From Amphritea sp. 1_MG-2023 (lineage in GTDB: Bacteria > Pseudomonadota > Gammaproteobacteria > Pseudomonadales > Balneatricaceae): DNA of 64,000 bases. The DNA is taken from the NCBI RefSeq assembly GCF_030547545.1, contig NZ_JAUOQE010000025.1, forward strand, positions 1 through 64,000. Direction: 5' to 3'. Below the pieces are notes generated by a model that was not told the DNA's origin, made no database searches, and was given only the letters and a program-made list of their open reading frames with translations. Position numbers and translations under genes: made by a program. Positions 27,535-36,201 of this stretch are shown here, one piece after another. Numbering within the stretch: position 1 is the stretch's first letter; each line of letters begins with the position of its first letter.

Positions 27535-28035
27535 TCAATGATACATATTCTCAGAGAGCAGACTTTATTTGGCATTGGTCTGTTTGTTGAGAGCTTGATT
27601 TGGTGTTGAATGCCCAGTATTACATATCTTGAGAGCTTACTATAATAGGCTAATGATCGATTTATGTTTCTGCAGGTCATCGATTTAAACGTATCTAAAG
27701 ATACATTTAAAAATGTATGGTTATGACTATTGCTAGGTTGTATTTTGCTAGTAGTATAGCGTCGTTGTCATTACCCGCTTTTCAGCCGAGACCGGTCATT
27801 CCAAGGCCGGTTGAACCTTCTCCTTATCACCTTGTTTATCTTTGCTGGGACTACGAGTATTTCCAACAATGTAGCGTTCATGCGATTTTAATAAAAAGCG
27901 TGTACTTACTCACATGATGCATGTGATAGAGTAATTAATTCTGAATTTATATTTTAAATATTTTATTTTGTATAATTTTTTATGATATAAAGGCTGTTGT
28001 TGTGATTAGTCTTAGCATTTATTGGGATAGTTAAC
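27535..28035. other. Intergenic region without a supported gene
   Basis: About 500 bp between the cupin gene and the next lysR, becoming very AT-rich after 27930. A 66-codon frame at 27717-27917 has no ribosome site or recognisable sequence. I see no RNA gene or clear operator. Confidence 0.5.
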
Positions 28036-28923
28036 ATGTCTATTCGTCATCTGAAAACCTTAGTTGCAATTGCAGATAAAGGATCATTTATCGAGGCGGC
28101 TGAAGCGGTGTTCATCACCCAAGCAGCGGTTAGCATGCAAATGAAAACCTTAGAAGAAGAGTTGAATATGACTCTTTTCGACCGGACCAGAAGACCGCCG
28201 ACCTTGAACAAGGCTGGTATGGCTGTGGTGCCTAAAGCGAGAGAAGCAGTTAGGCATTACGAACAGTTTATGGAAACATCCGCCATCATGGATAAGTTGA
28301 CAGGACAGCTCTCGCTGGGCTCGGTGCCAACGATATTGACAGGTGCACTGCCGCCTGCCTTGGCTAGATTGCGTCAATCTTTGCCACAATTGCATATTTC
28401 GGTGTCCAGTGGGCTGTCTAGTTCTTTAATCACTCAAGTTGAACGCGGGGCTATAGATGCGGCGATCATCAGTGAGCCGCCTATGGATCGGCCTGGTTTA
28501 ATCTGGAGGCCTTTTGGTATAGAGCCTCTGATTGTGATTGCCCACATAGATTCGCCAGATGAACCACCTGAAGTGTTGTTGCAAAACAATCCGTTTATAC
28601 GTTTCAGTAAGGCGGCTTGGGTGGGTCAGCTCATTGATCAATTTTTGAAGGATGAAGCGATCACCGTCAAGGATACGATGGAGCTGAATACCCTCGAAGC
28701 TATTTCTACCATGGTTTATCATGGCCTTGGTGTTTCCGTGGTGCCGCAATGTCATATTCAATATCCAGGTACTTTGCTTCTCAAACGTATCCCATTCACT
28801 AAGAATGCACCTCAGCGAATACTAGGGCTCATCGAGAAAGAAGACAGCAGTAAAGCGCACCTCACTAAAGAGCTAATCTCAGAGCTGGCGGAAGCGATGG
28901 GCAAAAATCGCTTGAAGGTCTAA
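28036..28923 (+). CDS. LysR family transcriptional regulator
   Basis: LysR-type regulator of 295 residues. The HTH reads KGSFIEAAEAVFITQAAVSMQMKTLEEELNMTLFDRTRRP, and the effector domain (about 90-290) includes GLGVSVVPQCHI. It is not divergent from any neighbour. It could regulate the TctCBA genes that start 1.1 kb downstream, but nothing in the sequence proves this. Confidence 0.88.
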   Translation: MSIRHLKTLVAIADKGSFIEAAEAVFITQAAVSMQMKTLEEELNMTLFDRTRRPPTLNKAGMAVVPKAREAVRHYEQFMETSAIMDKLTGQLSLGSVPTILTGALPPALARLRQSLPQLHISVSSGLSSSLITQVERGAIDAAIISEPPMDRPGLIWRPFGIEPLIVIAHIDSPDEPPEVLLQNNPFIRFSKAAWVGQLIDQFLKDEAITVKDTMELNTLEAISTMVYHGLGVSVVPQCHIQYPGTLLLKRIPFTKNAPQRILGLIEKEDSSKAHLTKELISELAEAMGKNRLKV

Positions 28924-29019
28924 CCATAATCATAGATTCTTTCTCCTATTCATTGGAGTTATGCACATTGGTATATCCTATGTTGCTTATAATTGAGCTG
29001 CTTAACATTCGAGGTTTAT

Positions 29020-29484
29020 ATGTCTAGTGATATGCCTTCTTCTCCTGAAATCGCTAACCTGGCATCTATTTCGGCGTTTGGCGCACTTTCTGAAACAACC
29101 ATAAAATTTCTAATGAATCAGGGCAAAACGGCTCAGCTTCGAGCAGGTGATTACCTTTTTCATCAGGGTGACTCAGCGAATGAGTTTTATGTTGTCTTAA
29201 GTGGTTCAGTGCATTTAGTACAGCATCATTCAGGTGAAACTCGACTGATAAGGGAGTATTTAGCAGGGGAGCAGGTAGGTGTTTCAGCCATGATTACACT
29301 GAATACTCGACAAGGGGATGGCGTCGCCTATTCTGATAGTGAAGTATTAGAAGTGAGTTCTGCCGTCTTTCACGATCTTTATAATGAAAACCATCAAGAC
29401 TTTGTTATTTTCTTAATGAACATGTTTCGAGATATGGCGAGAGGGCTAAAGAGGGAACGTGAATCAATGCTGGAAGGGAAGTAA
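29020..29484 (+). CDS. Stand-alone cyclic nucleotide-binding domain protein
   Basis: Protein of 154 residues with one Crp-like sensor domain: AGDYLFHQGDSANEFYVVLSGSVHLV is the beta-roll, followed by EYLAGEQVGVSAMI. There is no C-terminal helix-turn-helix; the chain ends in a charged helix (MARGLKRERESMLEGK). It is therefore probably a partner-binding sensor rather than a transcription factor. I chose ATG 29020 because GAGG lies five bases upstream. Confidence 0.8.
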   Translation: MSSDMPSSPEIANLASISAFGALSETTIKFLMNQGKTAQLRAGDYLFHQGDSANEFYVVLSGSVHLVQHHSGETRLIREYLAGEQVGVSAMITLNTRQGDGVAYSDSEVLEVSSAVFHDLYNENHQDFVIFLMNMFRDMARGLKRERESMLEGK

Positions 29485-29536
29485 ATGCCAAAATAAATGG
29501 CCTAGAATCGCTTAAGCATATCTCAGTATGAGCTAA

Positions 29537-29630
29537 GGAAGGTACGAATAAGTTAATTACGCCTCTGGCTTTCGCGTATCTGGCCATTCCAATGTCTGCA
29601 GAGAACATAACGGACTTATTAGCACCTTCC
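29537..29630. mobile_element. 94-bp IS5-type miniature element (MITE) with target duplication
   Basis: Both ends are IS5-type inverted repeats: GGAAGGTACGAATAAG at the left and, inverted, GGAAGGTGCTAATAAG at the right. A perfect CTAA duplication flanks it (29533-29536 and 29631-29634). It has no coding capacity, so it would need a transposase in trans. Its inside matches sequence at 34393-34458 and its left end matches, inverted, 41-72. Confidence 0.85.
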
Positions 29631-29634
29631 CTAA

Positions 29635-29999
29635 GCACAGCATAAGTCTGCAGCCTCAGTATAAAACCATCATTCCCCTATGAATTATTCACGTTACGAC
29701 CACTTATCACTTATCACTTATGCAGGGCAACCGTTATTAACAAGCCCTCAATATCTGCTTTTAGTATCTTATAAACGTGGCAAATGGCTCAATATTATTT
29801 TCCACTTAAAAAAAGTTGTTGTAATAATTAAAAAAATATCATTTTACATTATTATTTCTGATGCATAGGCTACTTTCTGAGGTTTGACGCCAGTAGAAAG
29901 ATTGTATGCATCCATTCTGCTGACGAAGACCTGATTAAAAATTTTCCTATTCTGTGAAAGGAAATAGGGGAAACCGTTGCTTGCTTATGGAGAATAAAA
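29635..29999. other. Intergenic region upstream of tctC
   Basis: AT-rich stretch with a threefold CTTATCA-type repeat near 29701-29721 and no gene I can support. GGAG at 29989-29992 serves as ribosome site for tctC. Confidence 0.45.
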
Positions 30000-31010
30000 A
30001 TGACAATAAGTAGCCCTATTGCAAAGATTAAAAAAACAGTTTTTAAAGTCGTATCGTTAGTCAGTGTGAGTGCTCTGCTGGCTGGCCCCGTTTTTGCTGA
30101 TTATCCACAACGACCCATTTCTTTGATTATTCCATTTGGTACAGGCGGGCCTACCGATATATCAGCCCGTGCTTTAGCCCGGTCACTAACTGATGAGGTG
30201 GCCAAACCGATTGTCATCGTGAATCAGACTGGCGGGGGAGGTGCTGTTGGGTCTGCTACTGTGGCTAATACCAGAGGCGATGGTTATAAAATGTTGGCTG
30301 CACGTACAGGTTCGCAAAGTGTGAGCTTAGCCATGAAGTCAAATATGCCTTATTCATTGGCCGACTTTAAATTTGTTGGTATTTACGAACTCAATCCCAT
30401 TGTTTGTGTGACCCGCAGTGAAAGCGGTATTGAGTCGATGTCTCAGTTGATCGATTTAGTAAAGTCTAAGCCAAAAACAGTGACTTATAGTTCTTCCGGC
30501 GTTGGGGCGTTACAACACCTTGCAGGCGTTATGGTATTGAATGCTTTCGGTGTGGAAAACCCACTTGAAGAGGCTATTCACTTGCCCATGAATGGCGGTG
30601 GTGGCGCTGCAACAGCGGTATTAAATGGTACGGCCACCTTTGTCTGTGCTAACTCATCCAGTGTTGCGGGATTTATTAACAATGGTCAGATGAAGCCTCT
30701 GATGGTTGCCACAAAGGATAGAGTTGAGGGTATTGATGCGCCAACGGCTGCGGAACTGGGGCATCCAGAGCTAGAAAAACTAGTGGGTTGGACCGGTATT
30801 GCAGGGCCAAAGTCTTTGAAAAATGAAAGTGTCGAAGCGTGGACTCAGTGGCTTAAAACGACAACCAGTGAGCCAGGATTCGTTGATACCATGACTCGCC
30901 TAGGGTCTCAGGTGGTCTATATGGGGCCTGCTGATGCTGAGGAATTTATTCACGCTCAATATACTGCCTTTCGCGGAATAGTAGAGAAGTTAGGGATGCA
31001 AATAAACTAA
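30000..31010 (+). CDS. tctC: Tripartite tricarboxylate transporter substrate-binding protein, TctC/Bug family
   Basis: Periplasmic binding protein of 336 residues with a signal peptide ending near residue 34 (GPVFA). The mature start YPQRPISLIIPFGTGGPTDISARALA is the family hallmark. Bug proteins bind carboxylates and similar anions. It heads a tctC-tctB-tctA set. Confidence 0.9.
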   Translation: MTISSPIAKIKKTVFKVVSLVSVSALLAGPVFADYPQRPISLIIPFGTGGPTDISARALARSLTDEVAKPIVIVNQTGGGGAVGSATVANTRGDGYKMLAARTGSQSVSLAMKSNMPYSLADFKFVGIYELNPIVCVTRSESGIESMSQLIDLVKSKPKTVTYSSSGVGALQHLAGVMVLNAFGVENPLEEAIHLPMNGGGGAATAVLNGTATFVCANSSSVAGFINNGQMKPLMVATKDRVEGIDAPTAAELGHPELEKLVGWTGIAGPKSLKNESVEAWTQWLKTTTSEPGFVDTMTRLGSQVVYMGPADAEEFIHAQYTAFRGIVEKLGMQIN

Positions 31011-31073
31011 TAGAGTTTAATTCTATATGGATACCGGTAATAAAGTATTCATTTTTAATACATAGAGGTTTTT

Positions 31074-31568
31074 ATGTTGATAAATATAAAAGAGTTATAT
31101 CTTGGTTTTGCTATTTTTATATCCGCTATTTTGTTGATGATTTTTATTATTCCATTTGCTGTTGTTACGCCTAATCATGTCGCCCATGCTGTGCTCTCAC
31201 CGAGCTTCTGGCCTAACGCTATTGCGTGGATGTTATTGTTATTAGGGGGTGGAATATTGATTAAAACAGCTCTCTATAAAGAGAATAAAGAAAAGGTCTC
31301 GAGTGTTTTTAACGAAGAAGTTTTTAAGTGGCTGCGTTTAGCGTTATTCGCTTCTTTTTTAGCTGTTTTTTATTGGTTGCTGCCTGATTTAGGGATGATT
31401 TGGGGTTCAAGTGTCGCTTATCTAATATTTTCATTATTGATCTGTCGCACGCAGCATCGTGTTGCTGCGGTGAGTGTTGGATTGTTGCTACCCCTCGGGC
31501 TGTATGTTTTTTTCTATCATATAGCTGGCGTGGATATCCCCCAGAGTGATTTTGTGAGGTTGCCATGA
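31074..31568 (+). CDS. tctB: Tripartite tricarboxylate transporter small membrane subunit, TctB family
   Basis: Membrane protein of 164 residues with four hydrophobic segments, matching TctB in size, topology and position between tctC and tctA. AGAGG precedes the ATG. It overlaps tctA by four bases (ATGA). Confidence 0.85.
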   Translation: MLINIKELYLGFAIFISAILLMIFIIPFAVVTPNHVAHAVLSPSFWPNAIAWMLLLLGGGILIKTALYKENKEKVSSVFNEEVFKWLRLALFASFLAVFYWLLPDLGMIWGSSVAYLIFSLLICRTQHRVAAVSVGLLLPLGLYVFFYHIAGVDIPQSDFVRLP

Positions 31569-33109
31569 GTTTCTTAGACACACTGTTAGAGGCGCTATCG
31601 TTAGTGACTCAATCGGGTAGCATATTGGCACTCGCTATTGGTGTTGTGATTGGTGTTATATGCGGAGCAATACCCGGTATGTCAGCGACGATGGCGGTTG
31701 CACTGACCTTGCCATTTACCTTTGCGCTAGAGCCTGTAGTGGGTATTTTGCTATTGCTCGGTGTTTATAAGGGCGGCATATTTGGCGGCTCGATTCCTGC
31801 AATCCTGATTAAGACGCCAGGCACGCCAGCATCCAGTGCCACGATACTTGATGGGCATCCGATGGCAGAAAATGGACAGGCTGGCAAAGCGTTAGGAATG
31901 GCGCTCTATGCGTCGTGTACGGCAGATATTATATCCAATCTAGCTTTGATTTTATTTGCGGGTTGGCTCGCTTCTTTTGCGATGGGGTTTGGTCCGCCAG
32001 AGTTTTTTACCTTAATGGTTTTTTCTCTGATGATTATTGCGGGCATCTCGGGTGATCAGTTAATGAAAGGTTTAGTCGCGGCGGTGTTGGGTTTGTTGCT
32101 GGCAACTGTTGGGCTTGACTTAGTATACGGGACTGATCGTTTCATTATGGGTAACGTCAACCTGATGGGTGGGCTCAACTTTATTGTTGTGCTGATCGGT
32201 CTTTTTGCTCTACCAGAAATTATTGCGTTTGCGATTCATCCTTCAGATAAGCATGGAAATGTTCGGCAATTGGGGGGGGAGCATGTGACTTTCGGCGAGT
32301 ATAAACGTTGTTTCCGTACCATTTGTCGAGGCGGTGTTATTGGCGCCATTTTAGGCTCTATTCCAGGGATAGGCGCGGCCCCTTCTGCATTTTTATCGTA
32401 TAGTGAAGCGCGGCGTAAATCGCCCAATAAGGCTAATTTTGGTAAAGGTGAAATAGAAGGGGTAGCCGCCTCTGAAGCAGGAAATAACGGTGTTTGTGGC
32501 TCTACGTTAATACCGTTATTAGCACTCGGAATACCCGGTGATGTCGTTACCGCAATTATTATCGGTGCATTCATGGTGCATGGCATTCAACCGGGACCCC
32601 TGCTATTCCAAGACCATGGTAGTTTAGTCTATGCACTGTTTATGGGGTTGATTCTAAGCTCTGTCTTCTTACTATTTTTTGGTAGCTTTTCTATCAGGAT
32701 CTTCAAATATATAGCGGATGTGCCTAAGTCCATTCTTCTACCTGCGGTTCTGATTCTATGTGTCTTTGGTAGCTATGCAATTAACAACTCATTGTTTGAT
32801 GTCATGGTTATGTTTGCCTTGGGTTGGTTGGGCTATTTCTTGATGCGGCTTGAGATTCCCGCGGCACCTTTCTTGATCGCTTTCATTTTAGGTCCCTTGC
32901 TGGAAGATAACTTCCGACAATCGATGTTGATGTCTAATGGTAATTTTGAAATTCTTTTTAGAGGGTGGATTACCTGGGGGTTCTGGATACTGACTGCGGT
33001 GACGCTGTTCTGTTTGATTAAGAGTCACTTTGCGACTAAGAAAACAGATTCGCAATCGCCCCCCAAGCCTGAAGCAGGCAATAACCTCAAGGGCGAAGCG
33101 TTAAGCTAA
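31565..33109 (+). CDS. tctA: Tripartite tricarboxylate transporter large membrane subunit, TctA family
   Basis: Membrane protein of 514 residues with the TctA signature GVICGAIPGMSATMAVALTLPFTF near residues 29-52 and the second conserved block GSIPGIGAAPSAFLSYSEARRKS. It would carry the solute caught by TctC across the inner membrane with sodium or protons. Confidence 0.93.
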   Translation: MSFLDTLLEALSLVTQSGSILALAIGVVIGVICGAIPGMSATMAVALTLPFTFALEPVVGILLLLGVYKGGIFGGSIPAILIKTPGTPASSATILDGHPMAENGQAGKALGMALYASCTADIISNLALILFAGWLASFAMGFGPPEFFTLMVFSLMIIAGISGDQLMKGLVAAVLGLLLATVGLDLVYGTDRFIMGNVNLMGGLNFIVVLIGLFALPEIIAFAIHPSDKHGNVRQLGGEHVTFGEYKRCFRTICRGGVIGAILGSIPGIGAAPSAFLSYSEARRKSPNKANFGKGEIEGVAASEAGNNGVCGSTLIPLLALGIPGDVVTAIIIGAFMVHGIQPGPLLFQDHGSLVYALFMGLILSSVFLLFFGSFSIRIFKYIADVPKSILLPAVLILCVFGSYAINNSLFDVMVMFALGWLGYFLMRLEIPAAPFLIAFILGPLLEDNFRQSMLMSNGNFEILFRGWITWGFWILTAVTLFCLIKSHFATKKTDSQSPPKPEAGNNLKGEALS

Positions 33110-33128
33110 CGCGTAAATCTTATATGGC

Positions 33129-33151
33129 GATCGCCACGCTCTGTGGTGATC
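33129..33151 (+). terminator. Hairpin after tctA, possible terminator
   Basis: Nine-bp stem GATCGCCAC / GTGGTGATC (one G-T pair) with a 5-base loop, followed by GTTCTTATCTT. The T-run is weak, so readthrough to the exporter gene is likely. Confidence 0.5.
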
Positions 33152-33276
33152 GTTCTTATCTTAACTGTATGTTTTATCTTAGATTTTACCGAAAATCTTG
33201 CTCTGGATAACCTTCATATTATTCATGTCCTTATGTATGGCTCAAAAATATTTTTTTGTAAAAGGAAACGGTGTAA

Positions 33277-34047
33277 ATGGATGATGTTATAAGTTTACTT
33301 ATGCTCGCATTGAAGACAGATGGTCTTGGTTTTATTGGTATTATCTTGTTTTTGGCCCTTCTATTAAGATCGGCGATTGGATTTGGTGATGGTTTACTTG
33401 CGGTACCATTATTGACGCTCTTTATTGAGCTACGCGAGGCCGTACCGCTGATATTGCTTTTATCTACAACGGTTTCATTTTTTACGTTATGGAAAAATAG
33501 ACGATCATTGCAATTAGGCTCATTAAAAAGGACGTCGATCGCTGCACTCGTTGGCATCCCGTTAGGTGTGCTGTTACTGAGTTTTGGTAACGAGGGTATC
33601 GCTAAGGGAGTGCTGGGTATTTTATTGGTCATGATGGCAGCATGGCAATTATTGCCATCTTCTAACTATCGTTTGGAAGGAGAGGGTTGGAGTTATCTAT
33701 TTGGTTGTCTGGCGGGCATGTTAGGGTCTGCATATGCATTGAGAGGTATCGTTTTTAGTATCTACGGTAATCTGAGAGGGTGGGGGCCGGGAGAGTTTAA
33801 AAGTACGATTAGTGGCTTTTATATTCTCAGCGGGGTAATTATTCCGCTTACTTATTTTGGCGCAGGATTGATTACGTCACGCTTGCTTGGATTGTATTTG
33901 TTACTATTGCCTGTGGCTGTTATTGCGTCAGTGATAGGGCAGCAATTAACGAATAGGTTTGATGCGTCCACCTTTCAGCGGATTATTTGGTTCTTTCTAT
34001 TGTTGTTTGGTTTTGTGTTGGCGACGCGGTTGGTATGGGGTTCATAG
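33277..34047 (+). CDS. Sulfite exporter TauE/SafE family permease
   Basis: Inner-membrane protein of 256 residues with about eight hydrophobic segments and the two TauE repeats (SAIGFGDGLLAVPLL near residues 31-45). Family members export sulfite, sulfoacetate or related anions, often beside sulfonate-degrading enzymes. AAGGA precedes the start. Its position between the TctCBA importer and the oxidation operon is the main hint that sulfite is released in this region. Confidence 0.85.
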   Translation: MDDVISLLMLALKTDGLGFIGIILFLALLLRSAIGFGDGLLAVPLLTLFIELREAVPLILLLSTTVSFFTLWKNRRSLQLGSLKRTSIAALVGIPLGVLLLSFGNEGIAKGVLGILLVMMAAWQLLPSSNYRLEGEGWSYLFGCLAGMLGSAYALRGIVFSIYGNLRGWGPGEFKSTISGFYILSGVIIPLTYFGAGLITSRLLGLYLLLLPVAVIASVIGQQLTNRFDASTFQRIIWFFLLLFGFVLATRLVWGS

Positions 34048-34383
34048 TGATTGTTTATGATAACCCGCTATAAGCTTGTTTATTAAGAGGCATTCTCGTT
34101 GTTAACCTTATTTTAAATATAGATGTTAAACCGTTGTTATAATAATCTCAGCGGAGTTTTCCTATATAAGTATGAGCGAAGTAGCTTAGTCATATTCAAA
34201 TGGCGTGCGTTGCGTTAAGAATAGACGTTGGTGTCGCTTCAGGCTTCCTCTTGAGGTCTGTTCTCAGATTTAAAGCCTTAATATTGTGTAAGTTAATAAA
34301 AACTCCATTCGTTATTTATTACGTCAAATTGAATTCATGCTGTGATTGGCGGCCTGTTTCTCTTCTCTTAATTGCTGAAAAAA

Positions 34384-34458
34384 CACGCTTACTTGGCTAT
34401 CGCGTATCTGGCCATTCTAATGTCTGCAGAGAACATAACGGACTTATTCGCACCTTCC
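34384..34458. mobile_element. Truncated IS5-type miniature element
   Basis: From about 34401 the sequence follows the 29537-29630 element (CGCGTATCTGGCCATTC, then TGTCTGCAGAGAACATAACG) and ends in a good IS5 terminal repeat CTTATTCGCACCTTCC followed by TTAG (34459-34462). The left terminal repeat is missing. Confidence 0.7.
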
Positions 34459-34539
34459 TTAGATTTTTTTATGCTGTATTCACGGTGAGTTCTTCACGCT
34501 GCGACCAGTGGTTCCAGGAATAGGTTACTAATACTGTTT

Positions 34540-34577
34540 GTGTTTTGTGTTTTGTGTTTTGTGTTTTGTGTTTTGTG
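34540..34577 (+). repeat. Tandem heptanucleotide repeat (GTGTTTT)
   Basis: Five perfect copies of GTGTTTT plus a partial sixth, about 180 bp upstream of the sdhB-like start codon. Such short repeats are prone to slippage. Confidence 0.9.
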
Positions 34578-34759
34578 GCTCTGGTGTGTGCCAGGAGTCA
34601 CGAAAAGTAGCCTATATAGAGCATTAACTTAATTAAATCTTAATTAATCATTAAATTTATATCGTTATACATAAGTATATCTATAGATATAAGATATGTT
34701 TAACGAAATAACTGTGATTAAAACCGCAGCAGTTCCTATTCGGTGAGGCGTAAAAGTTT

Positions 34760-35485
34760 ATGGAAGATAATCAAAAAAAAATAAGAGTTTCTGTTTGGCG
34801 AGGTGGAGAAGACGGTACTTTTGAGAGTTTTCAGGTTCCTTATGTTGAGGATCAAACTATTCTCGATTTGCTAACACACGTGCAGCGTACCGTTGATAAT
34901 TCTTTATCTTATCGCTTTGCTTGTCGTGTTGGAATGTGTGGCTCTTGTGCGATGCAGGTCAATGGTAAACCACGTTGGACTTGCCGTACTCTCGTTAGAA
35001 GTGTGATACAAGATGGGGAATTAAAACTTGAGCCATTATCAAATTTACCGGTAGTAAAAGATCTGGTTGTCGATATGAAACCCTTCTTTGATAAATGGCA
35101 AGAAGCCAAAGGTCGATTTGAGCCATCGGATTCTCCAGTCACCGAGTTTGTCCCTATTAAACCCGATGATAAGCAGCGTCAAAAAGCGGATGAAGCCATT
35201 GAGTGTATTAATTGCGGTTGCTGTTATGCGGCTTGTGATGTTGTTGAATTAAATCCTAATTATCTTGGGCCAGCAGCGCTTAATCGTGCCTGGTCATTAA
35301 TTAATGATGCGAAAGATTTTGCTAACCCTGAACGCCTAAAGGCTGTCAGTGGTGATGGTGGTTGTCAGAATTGCCATACCAATTCTCAGTGTGTTGCGCG
35401 TTGCCCTTTACAGCTTAATCCCACTCGATCTATTGCGGGTCTTAAGAAGGCCGTTTCCCTAGCAACGCTGAAGGGGGAAATATGA
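34760..35485 (+). CDS. Succinate dehydrogenase/fumarate reductase-like iron-sulfur subunit
   Basis: SdhB/FrdB-like subunit of 241 residues that would carry electrons from the flavin to quinone. It keeps the ligands for three clusters: CRVGMCGSC with a later C (2Fe-2S), CINCGCCYAAC (4Fe-4S), and CQNCHTNSQCVARCP (3Fe-4S type). It is the first gene of a tightly packed operon (order B-C-D-A, then hydratase and dehydrogenase) and overlaps the next gene by four bases. Confidence 0.9.
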   Translation: MEDNQKKIRVSVWRGGEDGTFESFQVPYVEDQTILDLLTHVQRTVDNSLSYRFACRVGMCGSCAMQVNGKPRWTCRTLVRSVIQDGELKLEPLSNLPVVKDLVVDMKPFFDKWQEAKGRFEPSDSPVTEFVPIKPDDKQRQKADEAIECINCGCCYAACDVVELNPNYLGPAALNRAWSLINDAKDFANPERLKAVSGDGGCQNCHTNSQCVARCPLQLNPTRSIAGLKKAVSLATLKGEI

Positions 35486-35820
35486 ACAAGAGAATTGAAT
35501 TCAAACTGTGGCTGGCACATCGCTTAAGTGCCATGGCGCTGGGGTTGTTCGTCGTGGTGCATCTTGCCGGCATGATTATAGCGATACAGGGGGGCTTGTC
35601 CTCAGCAGAAATCCTGCAAAGAACCAGCGGTAACTACGCGATGGGCTTGTTTTATTCTCTTTTTACGATTGCTGCTGCTACTCATTCAACTATCGGCTTA
35701 CGGACTGTTGCGCGTGAAGTATTGGGCTGGGGTGGTATGAGTGCCAATTTTGTTTTGATCGCGTTTTTCCTTTTCTTATGTGCGATGGGCATTTCAGCGG
35801 TGGGAGGCTTAGTTCTATGA
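35482..35820 (+). CDS. SdhC-like membrane anchor subunit
   Basis: Membrane protein of 112 residues with three hydrophobic segments. LAHRLSAMALGLFVVVHLAGM matches the first helix of cytochrome b subunits (HRxS motif and a heme-type His), and THSTIGLRTVAREV lies before the last helix. It would anchor the complex to the membrane and reduce quinone. Both ends overlap neighbours by four bases. Confidence 0.75.
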   Translation: MNKRIEFKLWLAHRLSAMALGLFVVVHLAGMIIAIQGGLSSAEILQRTSGNYAMGLFYSLFTIAAATHSTIGLRTVAREVLGWGGMSANFVLIAFFLFLCAMGISAVGGLVL

Positions 35821-36155
35821 AGACTAATCGGGACAAGAAAGAGTATTGGGCATCCTTTGTTCAGCGTTGGTCCGGTGTTGCACTAGCTTTGTTTTTACCT
35901 TTCCATTTTGTGGTGTTGAGCCTGATTTTACAGGGAGAACATGTACTGGATGGCTTTCTTTACTGGGCTGATGCGCCGCTGGTTAAGTTTGCGGAAGCGG
36001 GTTTGGTTGGGCTGTTAGCAGTGCATCTATTAGGCGGTTTCAGATTGTTGGTGATTGAGTTTTTTGCTTGGAAAGAGTGGCAGGGCTACCTGATATCGAT
36101 TGCGGGTGTTGGCGCAACAGCAACGGGTTGTTTGTTTCTACTGAGAGCATTTTAA
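35817..36155 (+). CDS. SdhD-like membrane anchor subunit
   Basis: Membrane protein of 112 residues with three hydrophobic segments. VQRWSGVALALFLPFHFVVL and VHLLGGFRLLVIEF give the R-S and His features of a second b-type anchor. ATG 35817 overlaps the preceding stop (ATGA); a longer in-frame start at 35778 is unlikely. A 46-bp gap follows before the flavoprotein gene. Confidence 0.75.
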   Translation: MKTNRDKKEYWASFVQRWSGVALALFLPFHFVVLSLILQGEHVLDGFLYWADAPLVKFAEAGLVGLLAVHLLGGFRLLVIEFFAWKEWQGYLISIAGVGATATGCLFLLRAF

Positions 36156-36201
36156 GTATCTGTTTGTGTTTTGGTAGATACGTAGGTACGCAGGAGATTA
36201 T

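Larger units (their letters stand above)
34048..34759. other. Intergenic region with IS5 remnant and heptanucleotide repeat
   Basis: About 700 bp without a credible gene. It contains a damaged IS5-type element (about 34384-34458) and a short tandem repeat (34540-34577), described separately. The last 180 bp before the sdhB-like gene are AT-rich and probably contain its promoter. Confidence 0.55.

Noticed and set aside
27717-27917. 66-codon frame downstream of the cupin gene
   Set aside because: No ribosome site, odd composition and no family resemblance.
29966-29981. Possible sigma-54 promoter (GG-N10-GC with TTGCT) upstream of tctC
   Set aside because: Transcription would start at about the ribosome-binding site (29989-29992), leaving no usable leader.
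30104-30112. TTATCCACA, a perfect DnaA-box-like 9-mer
   Set aside because: Single copy inside the tctC coding sequence (DYPQRP). No cluster or AT-rich unwinding element, so not an origin.
34200-34523. 107-codon frame in the gap before the sdhB-like gene
   Set aside because: It runs through the IS5-type remnant, has no ribosome site and no recognisable protein features.
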